Below, in pieces: positions 1 through 8,556 of a stretch of 64,000 bases of DNA. The stretch is from Vibrio nereis NBRC 15637. Lineage in GTDB: Bacteria; Pseudomonadota; Gammaproteobacteria; Enterobacterales; Vibrionaceae. The notes under the pieces were generated by a model. It had not been told where the DNA came from, did not search any database, and saw only the letters and a list, made by a program, of their open reading frames with translations. The position numbers were made by a program, and so were the translations under genes. Position 1 is the first letter of the stretch. Each line of letters starts with the position of its first letter. The stretch covers positions 41,559 to 105,558 of the forward strand of contig NZ_BCUD01000013.1 in the NCBI RefSeq assembly GCF_001591105.1. The letters are read 5' to 3'.

Positions 1-2256
1 CTTACGCTCTACTTGAGGGATCACCTCGTAAGAACGGCCATTGAGGTCGATACGGTTAACATAACCGTCGGCCATCATGGTGCTCAGCGTGATACCGATG
101 TCTTTCATGGTGACGCCATAAGCACCCGCTTTATCTTTGTCGATACGGATTTTCATCGTCGCCGAATCGTAGTTCAGATCTAAGTCTGAGTAGACGAACA
201 TTGGGCTCGACTTCACTTCCGTGAGTACTTCGGTTGCGATGGTGAACAGGCTTTCAAACGCGTTTGGCGTTGTAATGACAAACTGCAAAGGCAAGCCACC
301 ACCTGCGCCCGGCAACTCTGGCATTTGGTATGCCGCTACCGCCATACCAGGGACGTTTGACACCAAGGCACCAACACGGCCGGCAACTTCAGCTTGGCTC
401 GCTTCACGATCACTCCATGGGTACATCGAGGCAATACCAAATGCTTGGTTTGAATTTGGTACACCGGTGAAGACCTGTGCGAACTCGACTTCTGGCTGAT
501 CAGACAGAATCTTGTTCACGTCATTCATGGTGTTTTGCATGAAGTCCAAGTTCACGTTAGATGGTGCAGTACCAACCAGAACCACAACGCCTTTATCTTC
601 CGATGGTGCTAGCTCACTTGGGATCAGCTTAAACAGCATCGGCAAGCTGGCAAACACGACGAAGGCAAACACGATTACCACCGCTCGGTTTTGCATCACA
701 CTGCCGAGAATTTTGCCGTAGCGTTCAGTCATGCCATCTAAGAAGTGGTGAACCTTCTGCTCAAACTTGCTTGGCTCTTGGTTCGCTTTCAGCATCTTCG
801 AACACATCATTGGTGATAGTGTTAACGCGACAATACCGGAAACGAATACCGAACCTGCGAGTGTGAGGGCGAACTCTTTAAATAGTGAGCCAGTGATACC
901 ACCCATTAGCGCGATCGGTGCGTATACCGCGCCTAATGTTAACGTCATCGCGATAACGGGTACCGCAATTTCACGCGTACCGATGATGGCTGCGCGGAAC
1001 GGCGACTCGCCTAACTTGATGTGACGGTCGACGTTTTCAAGTACCACGATCGCATCATCCACCACTAAGCCGATAGCCAGTACCATAGCCAGTAGGGTCA
1101 TCAGGTTCCACGAGAATCCCATCGCTTGCATCACCATCGCCACGCCGATCAGAGAGAGGGGGATAGTGACGATAGGGATGATAACCGCGCGGAACGAGCC
1201 CAAGAACAGAGTGATCACGATCAGTACAATTAACGCCGCTTCAATGATGGTTTTGATTACCTCATTAATCGATTCGTTAATCGCGATAGTGGAGTCATAC
1301 ATCACGTCCATTTTGATGGTGCTTGGCAAGTTGCGCTCTAGCTGAGGCAACAGTTCTAGCACATCGGTCGCAATATTGATTGGGTTGGCACTCGGCGCTG
1401 CGTTAATTGCAGCAACCACCGCTTCTTGGCCGTTGGCGCTTGCACGATAAACGTCGTGGCTCTTCTCAAGAGTCACTTTTGCCACATCGCTTAGACGCGT
1501 GACGTTGCCTTTGGTCGTGCTAACTACGAGGTTCTTCAGCTCTTCGACGTTAGACACCTGAGTATCGGCGCTGCCGTTGTACAGTACGAATTCACCAATT
1601 GACTGACCGGTTGCAGATTGGTAGTTGTTCGCGCTTAGCACGCCCATTACGTCAGTTGCAGTCAAGTTCAGAGCCGCCATTTTGGCAGGATCTAACCACA
1701 CACGCAGTGCGTACTTCATACCACCATAAAGGTCGACTTTAGAGACACCGTTAACCGTAAACAACTGCGGGTTGATTACACGTTCTAAATAGTCCGTGAT
1801 TTGGCTTGAAGAAAGCTCATCACTGGTAAAGCCAATGTAAAGTACCGCGGTCGTTGAGCCTGTCGACATGGTGACCGTTGGGTCCTCGGCTTCTTTAGGA
1901 AGCTGAGAGCGAACCGAGTTGGTTTTGGCCAGAACATCGGCCAATGCCGCGTTCGGGTCGGTGTTTAACTTCATGTTGACCGTGATGGTGGATTTACCCA
2001 GCACGGATTGAGAAGTCATATAGTCGATATTATCGGCCTGTGCGACAGCTTGCTCCAAAGGCTGAGTTATAAAGCCCTGGATCAGGTTGGCACTGGCACC
2101 GTAGTAACTGGTCGAAACCGTTACCACAGTATTTGTCATTTCAGGGTATTCACGGACCTGCATTTTGAAGATGGCTTGTAGACCAAGCAGAGCTATCAAA
2201 AAGCTGATCGATACCGCTAAAACTGGACGTTTAATAAAAACATCAGTAAAGCGCAT
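1..2256 (-). CDS. RND multidrug efflux permease (AcrB/MexB family), C-terminus cut by window edge
   Basis: Inner-membrane proton-driven drug exporter subunit of a tripartite pump. The start codon ATG is at 2256-2254 and the frame stays open to base 1, giving 752 residues of a protein that is normally about 1,020-1,040 aa, so the C-terminal quarter is missing here. Visible hallmarks are the N-terminal membrane anchor (MRFTDVFIKRPVLAVSISF), the porter-domain stretch, and the transmembrane segment with VVDDAIVVLEN, the conserved double-aspartate proton relay of RND pumps. It starts 11 nt after the stop of the membrane fusion protein gene, so the two are certainly co-transcribed. The paralogue cannot be named with confidence; the locus resembles the tetR-MFP-RND cluster near the start of V. 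cholerae chromosome I. Confidence 0.95.
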   Translation of the reverse strand, partial: MRFTDVFIKRPVLAVSISFLIALLGLQAIFKMQVREYPEMTNTVVTVSTSYYGASANLIQGFITQPLEQAVAQADNIDYMTSQSVLGKSTITVNMKLNTDPNAALADVLAKTNSVRSQLPKEAEDPTVTMSTGSTTAVLYIGFTSDELSSSQITDYLERVINPQLFTVNGVSKVDLYGGMKYALRVWLDPAKMAALNLTATDVMGVLSANNYQSATGQSIGEFVLYNGSADTQVSNVEELKNLVVSTTKGNVTRLSDVAKVTLEKSHDVYRASANGQEAVVAAINAAPSANPINIATDVLELLPQLERNLPSTIKMDVMYDSTIAINESINEVIKTIIEAALIVLIVITLFLGSFRAVIIPIVTIPLSLIGVAMVMQAMGFSWNLMTLLAMVLAIGLVVDDAIVVLENVDRHIKLGESPFRAAIIGTREIAVPVIAMTLTLGAVYAPIALMGGITGSLFKEFALTLAGSVFVSGIVALTLSPMMCSKMLKANQEPSKFEQKVHHFLDGMTERYGKILGSVMQNRAVVIVFAFVVFASLPMLFKLIPSELAPSEDKGVVVLVGTAPSNVNLDFMQNTMNDVNKILSDQPEVEFAQVFTGVPNSNQAFGIASMYPWSDREASQAEVAGRVGALVSNVPGMAVAAYQMPELPGAGGGLPLQFVITTPNAFESLFTIATEVLTEVKSSPMFVYSDLDLNYDSATMKIRIDKDKAGAYGVTMKDIGITLSTMMADGYVNRIDLNGRSYEVIPQVERK

Positions 2257-2267
2257 GACGCCTCCAA

Positions 2268-3371
2268 TTACAGCATAGGTGTTTCAGCGGGTGGAGTAAT
2301 CGCATCGCTTTCTACGACACGAATTTTCGCATTGTTACTTAGGCGAATCTGACCAGACGTCACCACCACATCTCCAGGTTTGACACCGTCAAGGACGTGG
2401 ACGATGTCTTTCGCGCGTTCACCCACTTTGACCACATGTTGTTTAACGCGTTTTTCACCGTCTTCTTCGCTTACGATGTATACATTGTTGCCGTATAGCG
2501 TAAAGGTGATCGCGGTTTGTGGCAGAGTGACCTGGTTCTCTAGCTTAGGTAGGATAATGTTCGCACGGGCAAACATACCACTGCGCAGCTTGCCATCACT
2601 GTTAGGGATGTCAGCTTGAACTTGGATCAGACCACTTTGAACGTTTACCGCGGGTTCGATCGCTGTGATTGAACCGGTAAAGGTAGTTTCTGGGTAAGAA
2701 TCGACAGAGATATCGACTTGTTGGCCCATATTGATGCGGGAGATATCGGTTTGCGGCACAGTAAAGCGTAGGCGCATGACGCTGGTATCTTCAAGACGCA
2801 CGATATCTGTACCTGCTTGCAGGTATTGACCAAGGTAAACATTACGAATACCCACCACACCTGCAAACGGAGCTTTGATTTCACGACGGTCAATCGCCGC
2901 TTTTAGACTTTCGATGTCCGCGCGTAGCGAGAAGTAATTCGCTTCTGCCTCATCGTAAGCTTCTTTAGAGATAGACCCTTTCTTATACAGGCCTTGGTAG
3001 CGTTTGTATTTAGCTTGCGCAGCAGGCAGTTTTGCTTGAGCACTCTTTAGGTTGGCTTTTTCTACCGCCGAGTCCAGCAGTACCAAAGGCTGACCTTCTT
3101 TGACTTGAGTACCTGACTCAAATGGAATTTGGTCAATCACACCGCTGGTTTCATTGGCTACTGTCACACCTTGATTTGGTTCAATGAAGCCAATCGCTTC
3201 AATCACCGGAACCCAATCCACCGTGTTGACCTCAGTAACGGTCACTGGGAAGGAAGGCTCTGGCATATTGGCGAATTTCTCCATTTGTTTTTGGATATCG
3301 TACATGCGATATCCAAATACGCTACCAAATAGAATCAATACAATTGATAGCATTAAGATCCACTTTTTCAT
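2268..3371 (-). CDS. RND efflux periplasmic adaptor (membrane fusion protein)
   Basis: This 367-aa protein is the HlyD/AcrA-type adaptor that links the RND permease to an outer-membrane channel. Residues about 4-21 form an uncleaved membrane anchor or signal (ILMLSIVLILFGSVFGY) and there is no lipobox, unlike AcrA. The biotinyl-lipoyl-like half motifs follow (GVIDQIPFESGTQVKEGQ and later IKAPFAGVVGIRNV), flanking a short helical hairpin of about 60 residues, then beta-barrel and membrane-proximal domains. It lies between tetR (18-nt gap) and the RND gene (11-nt gap) on the same strand. No outer-membrane channel gene is present next to it, so a shared TolC-type protein is probably used. Confidence 0.93.
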   Translation of the reverse strand: MKKWILMLSIVLILFGSVFGYRMYDIQKQMEKFANMPEPSFPVTVTEVNTVDWVPVIEAIGFIEPNQGVTVANETSGVIDQIPFESGTQVKEGQPLVLLDSAVEKANLKSAQAKLPAAQAKYKRYQGLYKKGSISKEAYDEAEANYFSLRADIESLKAAIDRREIKAPFAGVVGIRNVYLGQYLQAGTDIVRLEDTSVMRLRFTVPQTDISRINMGQQVDISVDSYPETTFTGSITAIEPAVNVQSGLIQVQADIPNSDGKLRSGMFARANIILPKLENQVTLPQTAITFTLYGNNVYIVSEEDGEKRVKQHVVKVGERAKDIVHVLDGVKPGDVVVTSGQIRLSNNAKIRVVESDAITPPAETPML

Positions 3372-3389
3372 TCTGATTAGAACTCCAAG

Positions 3390-3971
3390 TTAATGTTGAA
3401 TGATTGCATCCCAACTGGCTTCGATCGCCGCTTCTATGGCCGCTTCGTCCAGCTGGTAGAATCCCAAAGCATGTTTTCGAGCAAGCGCAACGCTAGCTTC
3501 AAAACTCAGCCCTGAAAGAATCTGATTGTCGAGAGGTTTAAAAATCCCTTGCTCTTTACCTTCTTGAAATAAGCGATCCACTTGAGCAAACATTTTTCGC
3601 TCTATTTCTCGCGCTTCATTCGTGTTGGCACAGGGCAGAGATTCATATTGAACACGGTTGCTCAGTGTATTTATGTTAGACCCGGCTAAACGCCATATAT
3701 TGAGCCACATAGTTCGATAGCGCTCTTTCAAGGGCATATCGTCGCTTACGCCTGCTTGTACCGCTGTTGCAATGCGCTTTGCTACGTTCAATCGAACTTC
3801 ATCTAAAAGGTGGTCTTTGTCCGCAAAGTAACGATAGATCGTACCTGCAGCTACCCCTGCCGCATTGGCCAGCTTTTGCATCGAAAAACCTTGGAATCCC
3901 GATTCGGCAATCAGCTTTTCTGCAGCACAAAGGATCTGCTCTTTCTTATCTAAAGAACTGTTATTAGACAT
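3390..3971 (-). CDS. TetR/AcrR-family repressor of the efflux operon
   Basis: A 193-aa DNA-binding regulator. The N-terminal HTH reads KEQILCAAEKLIAESGFQGFSMQKLANAAGVAAGTIYRYFADKDHLL, a textbook TetR fold (about residues 10-55), followed by a helical ligand-binding domain. I start it at the ATG at 3971 (MSNNSSLDKKEQ). A frame-open ATG at 4001 sits inside a perfect palindromic operator and would add ten residues before the usual TetR N-terminus, so it is unlikely. It is the first gene of the tetR-MFP-RND operon, so it probably represses its own transcription together with the pump and is released by a pump substrate. This is inference from position and family. Confidence 0.93.
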   Translation of the reverse strand: MSNNSSLDKKEQILCAAEKLIAESGFQGFSMQKLANAAGVAAGTIYRYFADKDHLLDEVRLNVAKRIATAVQAGVSDDMPLKERYRTMWLNIWRLAGSNINTLSNRVQYESLPCANTNEAREIERKMFAQVDRLFQEGKEQGIFKPLDNQILSGLSFEASVALARKHALGFYQLDEAAIEAAIEASWDAIIQH

Positions 3972-3984
3972 AAACTGTACATCC

Positions 3985-4006
3985 AATGAATGAACGTTCA
4001 TTCATT
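3985..4006. promoter_or_regulatory. 22-bp perfect palindrome, probable TetR operator
   Basis: The sequence aatgaatgaacgttcattca+tt is a perfect inverted repeat (two 11-bp halves), centred 14-35 bp upstream of the TetR start at 3971 and in the gap facing rep. TGAATGAN2TCATTCA-like sites are typical targets of AcrR/TetR dimers. It could control tetR-MFP-RND and may touch the rep promoter on the other side. Confidence 0.75.
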
Positions 4007-4171
4007 ATAGACCGAAAGCTGTACGGTTGTGCAATAAAACATTTTATTATTTATGAAAATTTATTGTTGTTGAGGTTAGTCCATCAATGTGACGAGGGCA
4101 TGATTAAACGTGGCAATCCACCTAATGCACCATTATTATAGGCGCCACCATTTTTCATCTCAGAGACCCAT

Positions 4172-6190
4172 ATGAAGCTGAACCCAAGACAAGATGAAGC
4201 AGTTAAGTATGTATCAGGGCCTTGCCTTGTATTGGCTGGTGCTGGTTCGGGAAAAACCCGTGTAATCACCAACAAGATTGCCTATTTGGTTCAGCAGTGT
4301 GGTTATAAGGCGCGTAACATCGCGGCGGTGACGTTTACCAATAAAGCGGCGCGCGAGATGAAAGAGCGTGTGGGGCAGACTCTGGGTAAGAACGAAGCCA
4401 AAGGCTTGATGGTCTCAACCTTCCACACCCTTGGCCTCAATATCATCAAACGTGAATATAAAGCGCTGGGACTGAAAGCGGGATTTTCGCTATTTGATGA
4501 CCAAGACCAAATGGCATTGCTCAAGGAGTTAACTGAGCAGCAGTTAGATGGTGATAAAGACTTGCTCAAGCAGCTGTTAAGTACCATCTCAAACTGGAAA
4601 AACGACATGCTGACGCCCGATCAAGCGAAAGCGCAGGCCAAAGGAGAGCAGCAACAGTTGTTCGCTTTCTGCTTTGAAATGTACCAAAAGCAAATGAAAG
4701 CCTATAACGCGTTGGACTTTGATGATCTGATTCTGCTGCCCGTATTGCTGCTTCGCACCAATGAAGAAGTGCGTCAGCGTTGGCAAAACCGAATTCGTTA
4801 CTTGCTGGTGGATGAATACCAAGACACCAACACCAGCCAGTACGAGTTGGTCAGGTTGATTGTGGGTGAGCGCGGTCGCTTAACCGTGGTAGGCGATGAT
4901 GACCAGTCGATTTACTCTTGGCGTGGTGCTAAGCCGCAAAACTTGGTGTTACTCGGTGAAGATTACCCAAATCTGAGATTGATTAAGCTGGAGCAAAACT
5001 ACCGCTCGACTAGCCGAATCTTACGTGCGGCGAACATTTTGATTGCCAACAACCCGCACGTGTACGAGAAATCGCTCTTCTCTGAGATCCCCGATGGCGA
5101 AAAACTCAAAGTCTTAATGGCCAAGAATGAAGACCACGAAGCCGAGCGTGTCACTGGTGAGTTAATCGCGCATAAGTTCCTTAACCGGACGGACTATAAA
5201 GACTACGCGATTTTGTATCGTGGTAACCATCAATCTCGCCTGATTGAGCGCTCGCTGATGCAAAACCGTGTGCCGTATAAGCTGTCTGGAGGTACCTCGT
5301 TTTTTGCGCGTGCTGAAATCAAAGACATCATGGCGTATTTGCGCGTGCTGGTGAACCCCGATGATGACAATGCCTTCTTACGTATTGTGAATACGCCGCG
5401 TCGTGAGATTGGTCCGGTTACATTAGAAAAACTGGGCAGTTATGCCAACATGCGGAGTAAAAGCTTGTTTGAAGCCAGCTTCGAAATGGGCTTAGAGCAG
5501 TCGTTGACCGGACGCGGCTTGGAAAACTTAAGACGCTTTACCGCTTGGCTGGTCAAAATCGCCGACCAAGCTGAACGCGGTGATACGGTGGAAGCGGTGC
5601 GCTCACTGGTACGTGATATCAACTACGAAGATTGGTTGTATGAAACCTCGCCAAGCCCGAAAGCCGCTGAAATGAGGATGAAGAACGTCTCCGATCTCTA
5701 TTCTTGGATTGTGTCGGATCTGGAAGGTGACAACTATGACCAAGAAGAAAAAACGATAAAAGAGGTGGTTCAGCGTCTCACGCTACGCGACATGATGGAG
5801 CGCGGTGAAGAAGCTGATGACAGCGATGCGGTACAATTGATGACACTGCATGCATCTAAAGGTTTGGAATTCCCGTACGTATACTTGATTGGTTCTGAAG
5901 AAGGCATTTTGCCGCACCAGACCAGTATCGATGAAGAGAACGTCGAAGAAGAGCGTCGTTTAATGTATGTTGGGATCACCCGTGCTCAGCGAGAGCTGAC
6001 CTTTACCATATGCAAAGAACGTCGCCAGTTTGGGGAGTTAATTAAGCCGACTCAAAGCCGCTTTCTGGATGAACTGCCTTTTGATGACGTTGAGTGGGAA
6101 GTTCACAAGAAGCCTCAAACTCAAGAAGAGCGCATGGCTAAGGGACAAGCGCATATTGCGAACCTAAGAGCGATGTTCAACAAAAAATAA
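4172..6190 (+). CDS. rep: ATP-dependent DNA helicase Rep
   Basis: Superfamily 1A 3'-5' helicase that removes protein roadblocks ahead of the replication fork and helps restart. The 672-aa length is almost that of E. coli Rep (673). Motifs in order: Q-motif NPRQDEAV, Walker [10 protein letters not shown] (about residues 21-29), Walker B DEYQDTN (about 214), [31 protein letters not shown] and the final [11 protein letters not shown]. The short C-terminal tail lacks the Tudor-like domain seen in UvrD, which separates it from the uvrD gene at 43.8 kb. It is a single gene with a strong terminator behind it and is divergent from the efflux operon. Confidence 0.97.
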   Translation: MKLNPRQDEAVKYVSGPCLVLAGAGSGKTRVITNKIAYLVQQCGYKARNIAAVTFTNKAAREMKERVGQTLGKNEAKGLMVSTFHTLGLNIIKREYKALGLKAGFSLFDDQDQMALLKELTEQQLDGDKDLLKQLLSTISNWKNDMLTPDQAKAQAKGEQQQLFAFCFEMYQKQMKAYNALDFDDLILLPVLLLRTNEEVRQRWQNRIRYLLVDEYQDTNTSQYELVRLIVGERGRLTVVGDDDQSIYSWRGAKPQNLVLLGEDYPNLRLIKLEQNYRSTSRILRAANILIANNPHVYEKSLFSEIPDGEKLKVLMAKNEDHEAERVTGELIAHKFLNRTDYKDYAILYRGNHQSRLIERSLMQNRVPYKLSGGTSFFARAEIKDIMAYLRVLVNPDDDNAFLRIVNTPRREIGPVTLEKLGSYANMRSKSLFEASFEMGLEQSLTGRGLENLRRFTAWLVKIADQAERGDTVEAVRSLVRDINYEDWLYETSPSPKAAEMRMKNVSDLYSWIVSDLEGDNYDQEEKTIKEVVQRLTLRDMMERGEEADDSDAVQLMTLHASKGLEFPYVYLIGSEEGILPHQTSIDEENVEEERRLMYVGITRAQRELTFTICKERRQFGELIKPTQSRFLDELPFDDVEWEVHKKPQTQEERMAKGQAHIANLRAMFNKK

Positions 6191-6193
6191 AAC

Positions 6194-6225
6194 AAAGGGC
6201 TTGGTGAGTTCACCAAGCCCTTTTT
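6194..6225. terminator. Bidirectional Rho-independent terminator between rep and cytochrome c5
   Basis: A 14-bp perfect stem (aaagggcttggtga / tcaccaagcccttt) with a 2-nt loop starts 3 nt after the rep stop. It has T-runs on both strands and lies between convergent genes, so it can serve rep and the cytochrome gene. Confidence 0.9.
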
Positions 6226-6245
6226 GTATTCTGGCTATCTGTAAA

Positions 6246-6668
6246 TTACAGACCTGCGATCATGTGTTCGATAGCTGCAACGATCTCATCATCAGAACAA
6301 TCCATACACGAGCCTTTTGCTGGCATCGCGTTGAAACCGTTAATTGCGTGATCTTTTAGTACGTCTTTACCCTGAGCGATACGAGGCGCCCAATCATCTG
6401 CGTTACCCATGATAGGTGCACCGCTCACGCCAGACGCGTGACATGCAATACAGAAAGTGCCGTAAACCGTTGCGCCATCACGTGGGCCAGTTGGCTCAGC
6501 AACCACAGGTTCAGAACCAGCCAGGTAAACATCACCGACAGGTTTAATACGTTCAGCAATTGCATCATGTTCTTCTTGGCTAATACTTGCTGCGAAAGAG
6601 GCGCTAGAAAAAGTTACTGCAGCGACCAAAGCGGTTAAGATTTTTCGAGACATATCCATTAAACTCAC
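6246..6668 (-). CDS. Cytochrome c5-type periplasmic monohaem cytochrome
   Basis: Small periplasmic electron carrier. It has a signal peptide ending SSASFA, one haem c site CIACH, and a distal Met region (NAMPAKGSCMDC). The extra CMDC pair is the disulfide typical of cytochrome c5 (cycB family). The longest form starts with GTG at 6668, which has an AGGA box 7 nt upstream. The ATGs at 6659 and 6653 (MSRKILTAL) are alternatives that give a more usual signal peptide. It probably delivers electrons to a cbb3 or other terminal oxidase, or to a periplasmic reductase. The gene stands alone and converges on rep. Confidence 0.92.
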   Translation of the reverse strand: MSLMDMSRKILTALVAAVTFSSASFAASISQEEHDAIAERIKPVGDVYLAGSEPVVAEPTGPRDGATVYGTFCIACHASGVSGAPIMGNADDWAPRIAQGKDVLKDHAINGFNAMPAKGSCMDCSDDEIVAAIEHMIAGL

Positions 6669-6949
6669 TTTACATTCCTGAAGGTAAGTTCTTGCTTACC
6701 TAATTATTAGAGTGTGGTTTGAATCAACAGGCGAATTGCTGTTAAATCAATGTAAATAATGGGTGATTATATCCTGATAACTTGTTGCAATAAACAGCAA
6801 GTTACCCCCTTCATATCAGTTATCTAATGGGAAATAGGGGTTTATCACACTTTAATTGTCCAAAAAGGCGTCAAACAGTAAAAAAAGTTGAAAAAGTACT
6901 AGACGGCCCAAGGTGATATACGTATTATTCCACTCCGCCGATGGGGCAT

Positions 6950-7026
<77 letters not shown>

Positions 7027-7058
7027 TATCCCGGAGGAAAAGTCGGTAAAATTCAGTG

Positions 7059-7134
7059 GTGGCTATAGCTCAGTTGGTAGAGCCCCGGATTGTGATTCCG
7101 GTTGTCGCGGGTTCAAATCCCGTTAGCCACCCCA
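7059..7134 (+). tRNA. tRNA-His (anticodon GTG), copy 1
   Basis: 76 nt with encoded CCA; the acceptor is gtggcta/tagccac, the anticodon loop ttGTGat lies in stem ccgga/tccgg, and discriminator C73 faces a G at position -1 (7058), the identity feature of tRNA-His. It is identical to the second copy at 7405. Confidence 0.97.
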
Positions 7135-7188
7135 TTATTCTGGTAGCCTTGCTTCCATTTCTGATAAATGTCAGGATAAAAGAAAAGT

Positions 7189-7256
7189 CGGTGAATACTA
7201 CATTTGGTAGAGCATCGAGGTCTTGAGAATAGCGGGACCAGAGGGCGAGCCTCAGG
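7189..7256 (+). pseudogene. Decayed tRNA-Pro-like remnant
   Basis: The segment begins cggtgaata and contains tttggtagagcat and gggaccagaggg, all pieces of the neighbouring tRNA-Pro. About ten extra bases and many changes separate them, and no acceptor stem can form. It lies where leuT sits in enteric bacteria but resembles tRNA-Pro, so it is best read as a relic of the His-Pro duplication. Confidence 0.6.
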
Positions 7257-7283
7257 TAAAGTTAGTAAAAGATCAAATATTGT

Positions 7284-7360
<77 letters not shown>

Positions 7361-7404
7361 CTATTTCGTTTTTCGCTTAAAGCGGTAAACAACAAAATTT
7401 GATG

Positions 7405-7480
7405 GTGGCTATAGCTCAGTTGGTAGAGCCCCGGATTGTGATTCCGGTTGTCGCGGGTTCAAATCCCGTTAGCCACCCCA
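7405..7480 (+). tRNA. tRNA-His (anticodon GTG), copy 2
   Basis: An exact repeat of the His tRNA at 7059, again with G at -1 and C73. Together with the following tRNA-Pro it shows a tandem duplication of a His-Pro unit. Confidence 0.97.
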
Positions 7481-7501
7481 TTCTTTATAAAAGAATAAGC
7501 T

Positions 7502-7578
<77 letters not shown>

Positions 7579-7916
7579 CTATTAAAGCCTCAGTCGAAAG
7601 ACTGGGGCTTTTTTACGTTCTGAGGTTGCTGAATGTTGCCAGTTTTTGGGTCGGGGGTTCGCCTGAGATTCAAAACCTGGCTCTTCACCGAGCACTATTA
7701 GAGCCTCAGTCGAAAGACAGGGGCTTTTTTACATTCTGCGGTTGTTAAATGTTGCCAGTTTTTGGGTCGGGGGTTCGCCTGAGATTCAAAACCTGGCTCT
7801 TCACCGAGCACTATTAGAGCCTCAGTTGAAAGACAGGGGCTTTTTTACGTTCTGAGCTTGCTGATTGTTTGTCGAGGTTCGTTTGATACCAAAGAGTGGG
7901 CATTTCACCGACAGCT
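7579..7916 (+). repeat. 116-bp tandem repeats built from tRNA-Pro 3' end plus terminator
   Basis: After the last tRNA the block 'gggtcgggggttcg ... ctcttcaccgagcac ... hairpin + T6' is repeated. The T-arm piece is at 7648 and 7764, and the hairpins are at 7586, 7702 and 7818, both with an exact 116-bp period. A fourth, decayed copy (tcgaggttcg ... catttcaccgaca) ends near 7916. Relative to the real tRNA each repeat carries a longer insert (cctgagattcaaaacctggct) between the T loop and the acceptor 3' strand. The layout recalls the tyrT distal repeats of E. coli that yield rtT RNA. Whether these repeats are transcribed past the first terminator is unknown. Confidence 0.85.
7586..7616 (+). terminator. 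Terminator of the tRNA operon (first of three copies)
   Basis: The stem agcctcagt/actggggct with a cgaaag apex is followed by six T. Near-identical copies recur at 7702 and 7818, exactly 116 bp apart each time. Confidence 0.9.
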
Positions 7917-8556
7917 ATCCAAAATATCTTCAGCAATAACAGGCGTTATTCGCTTTGAATTTTCGCCATTGCGTCTCTGTGTTTTACTAATATCTTATGA
8001 AGCATAACCTCTAAATCTAGCATTGCGTTGCTGATCTTGCGTGATCGGTACTACAAAAGTATGCACTTCCACAAACAACGAAACTATTCATTATCCCGAC
8101 TGGTTATTAAAACTATAATTATCTATATGGGTGGTCTTAAATTCCGTTATTTTGGTGTTGTTATTCCCAAATTACCTTTTAATTCACTTTTAACTAGATT
8201 TATGTTTTATTTTTGTTAATTGACCTAGTTGGCACTCTGTGACTTTTTATTCGATTTTTTACTGGTTTTCCTTATAACTATTGGAGCTAGAAAATAACTA
8301 TAAGCTAACGATATAGAGGTTTATATCGAGTTGGTTTAGAAAAGGCTTGGTAACTCATCATGTGGCACTAATGCATATTTATTTTGTTAAGGTGCTTGTT
8401 TTCTGCGCAACTTCGAGTTTTTATTCTGCCTTTGTTGCTTTTTTGTGAATTTTTTGCCAAATTGATGAGCTTATAAATTGCCAGTGCCTAACTGGCTTGA
8501 ATGGATTCAATTTTCAGACAGGGCAGAAAGCTGCCGAAGCAGTAGAGGTCTGGTTA
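7917..8556. other. 640-bp A+T-rich intergenic stretch, no gene supported
   Basis: Between the tRNA repeats and the ABC operon there is only a 63-codon open frame (8028-8219) without a ribosome binding site or recognisable motif. The stretch must contain the promoter and leader of the ABC transporter operon, but no well-spaced -35/-10 pair stands out. Confidence 0.5.

Noticed and set aside
8028..8219. 63-codon open frame after the tRNA repeats
   Set aside because: No ribosome site, no motif, low-complexity A+T-rich stretch; probably chance.
8401..8500. Promoter for the ABC operon
   Set aside because: TTGCCA at 8454 and TATAAA at 8472 are only 12 bp apart, too close for a sigma-70 promoter.
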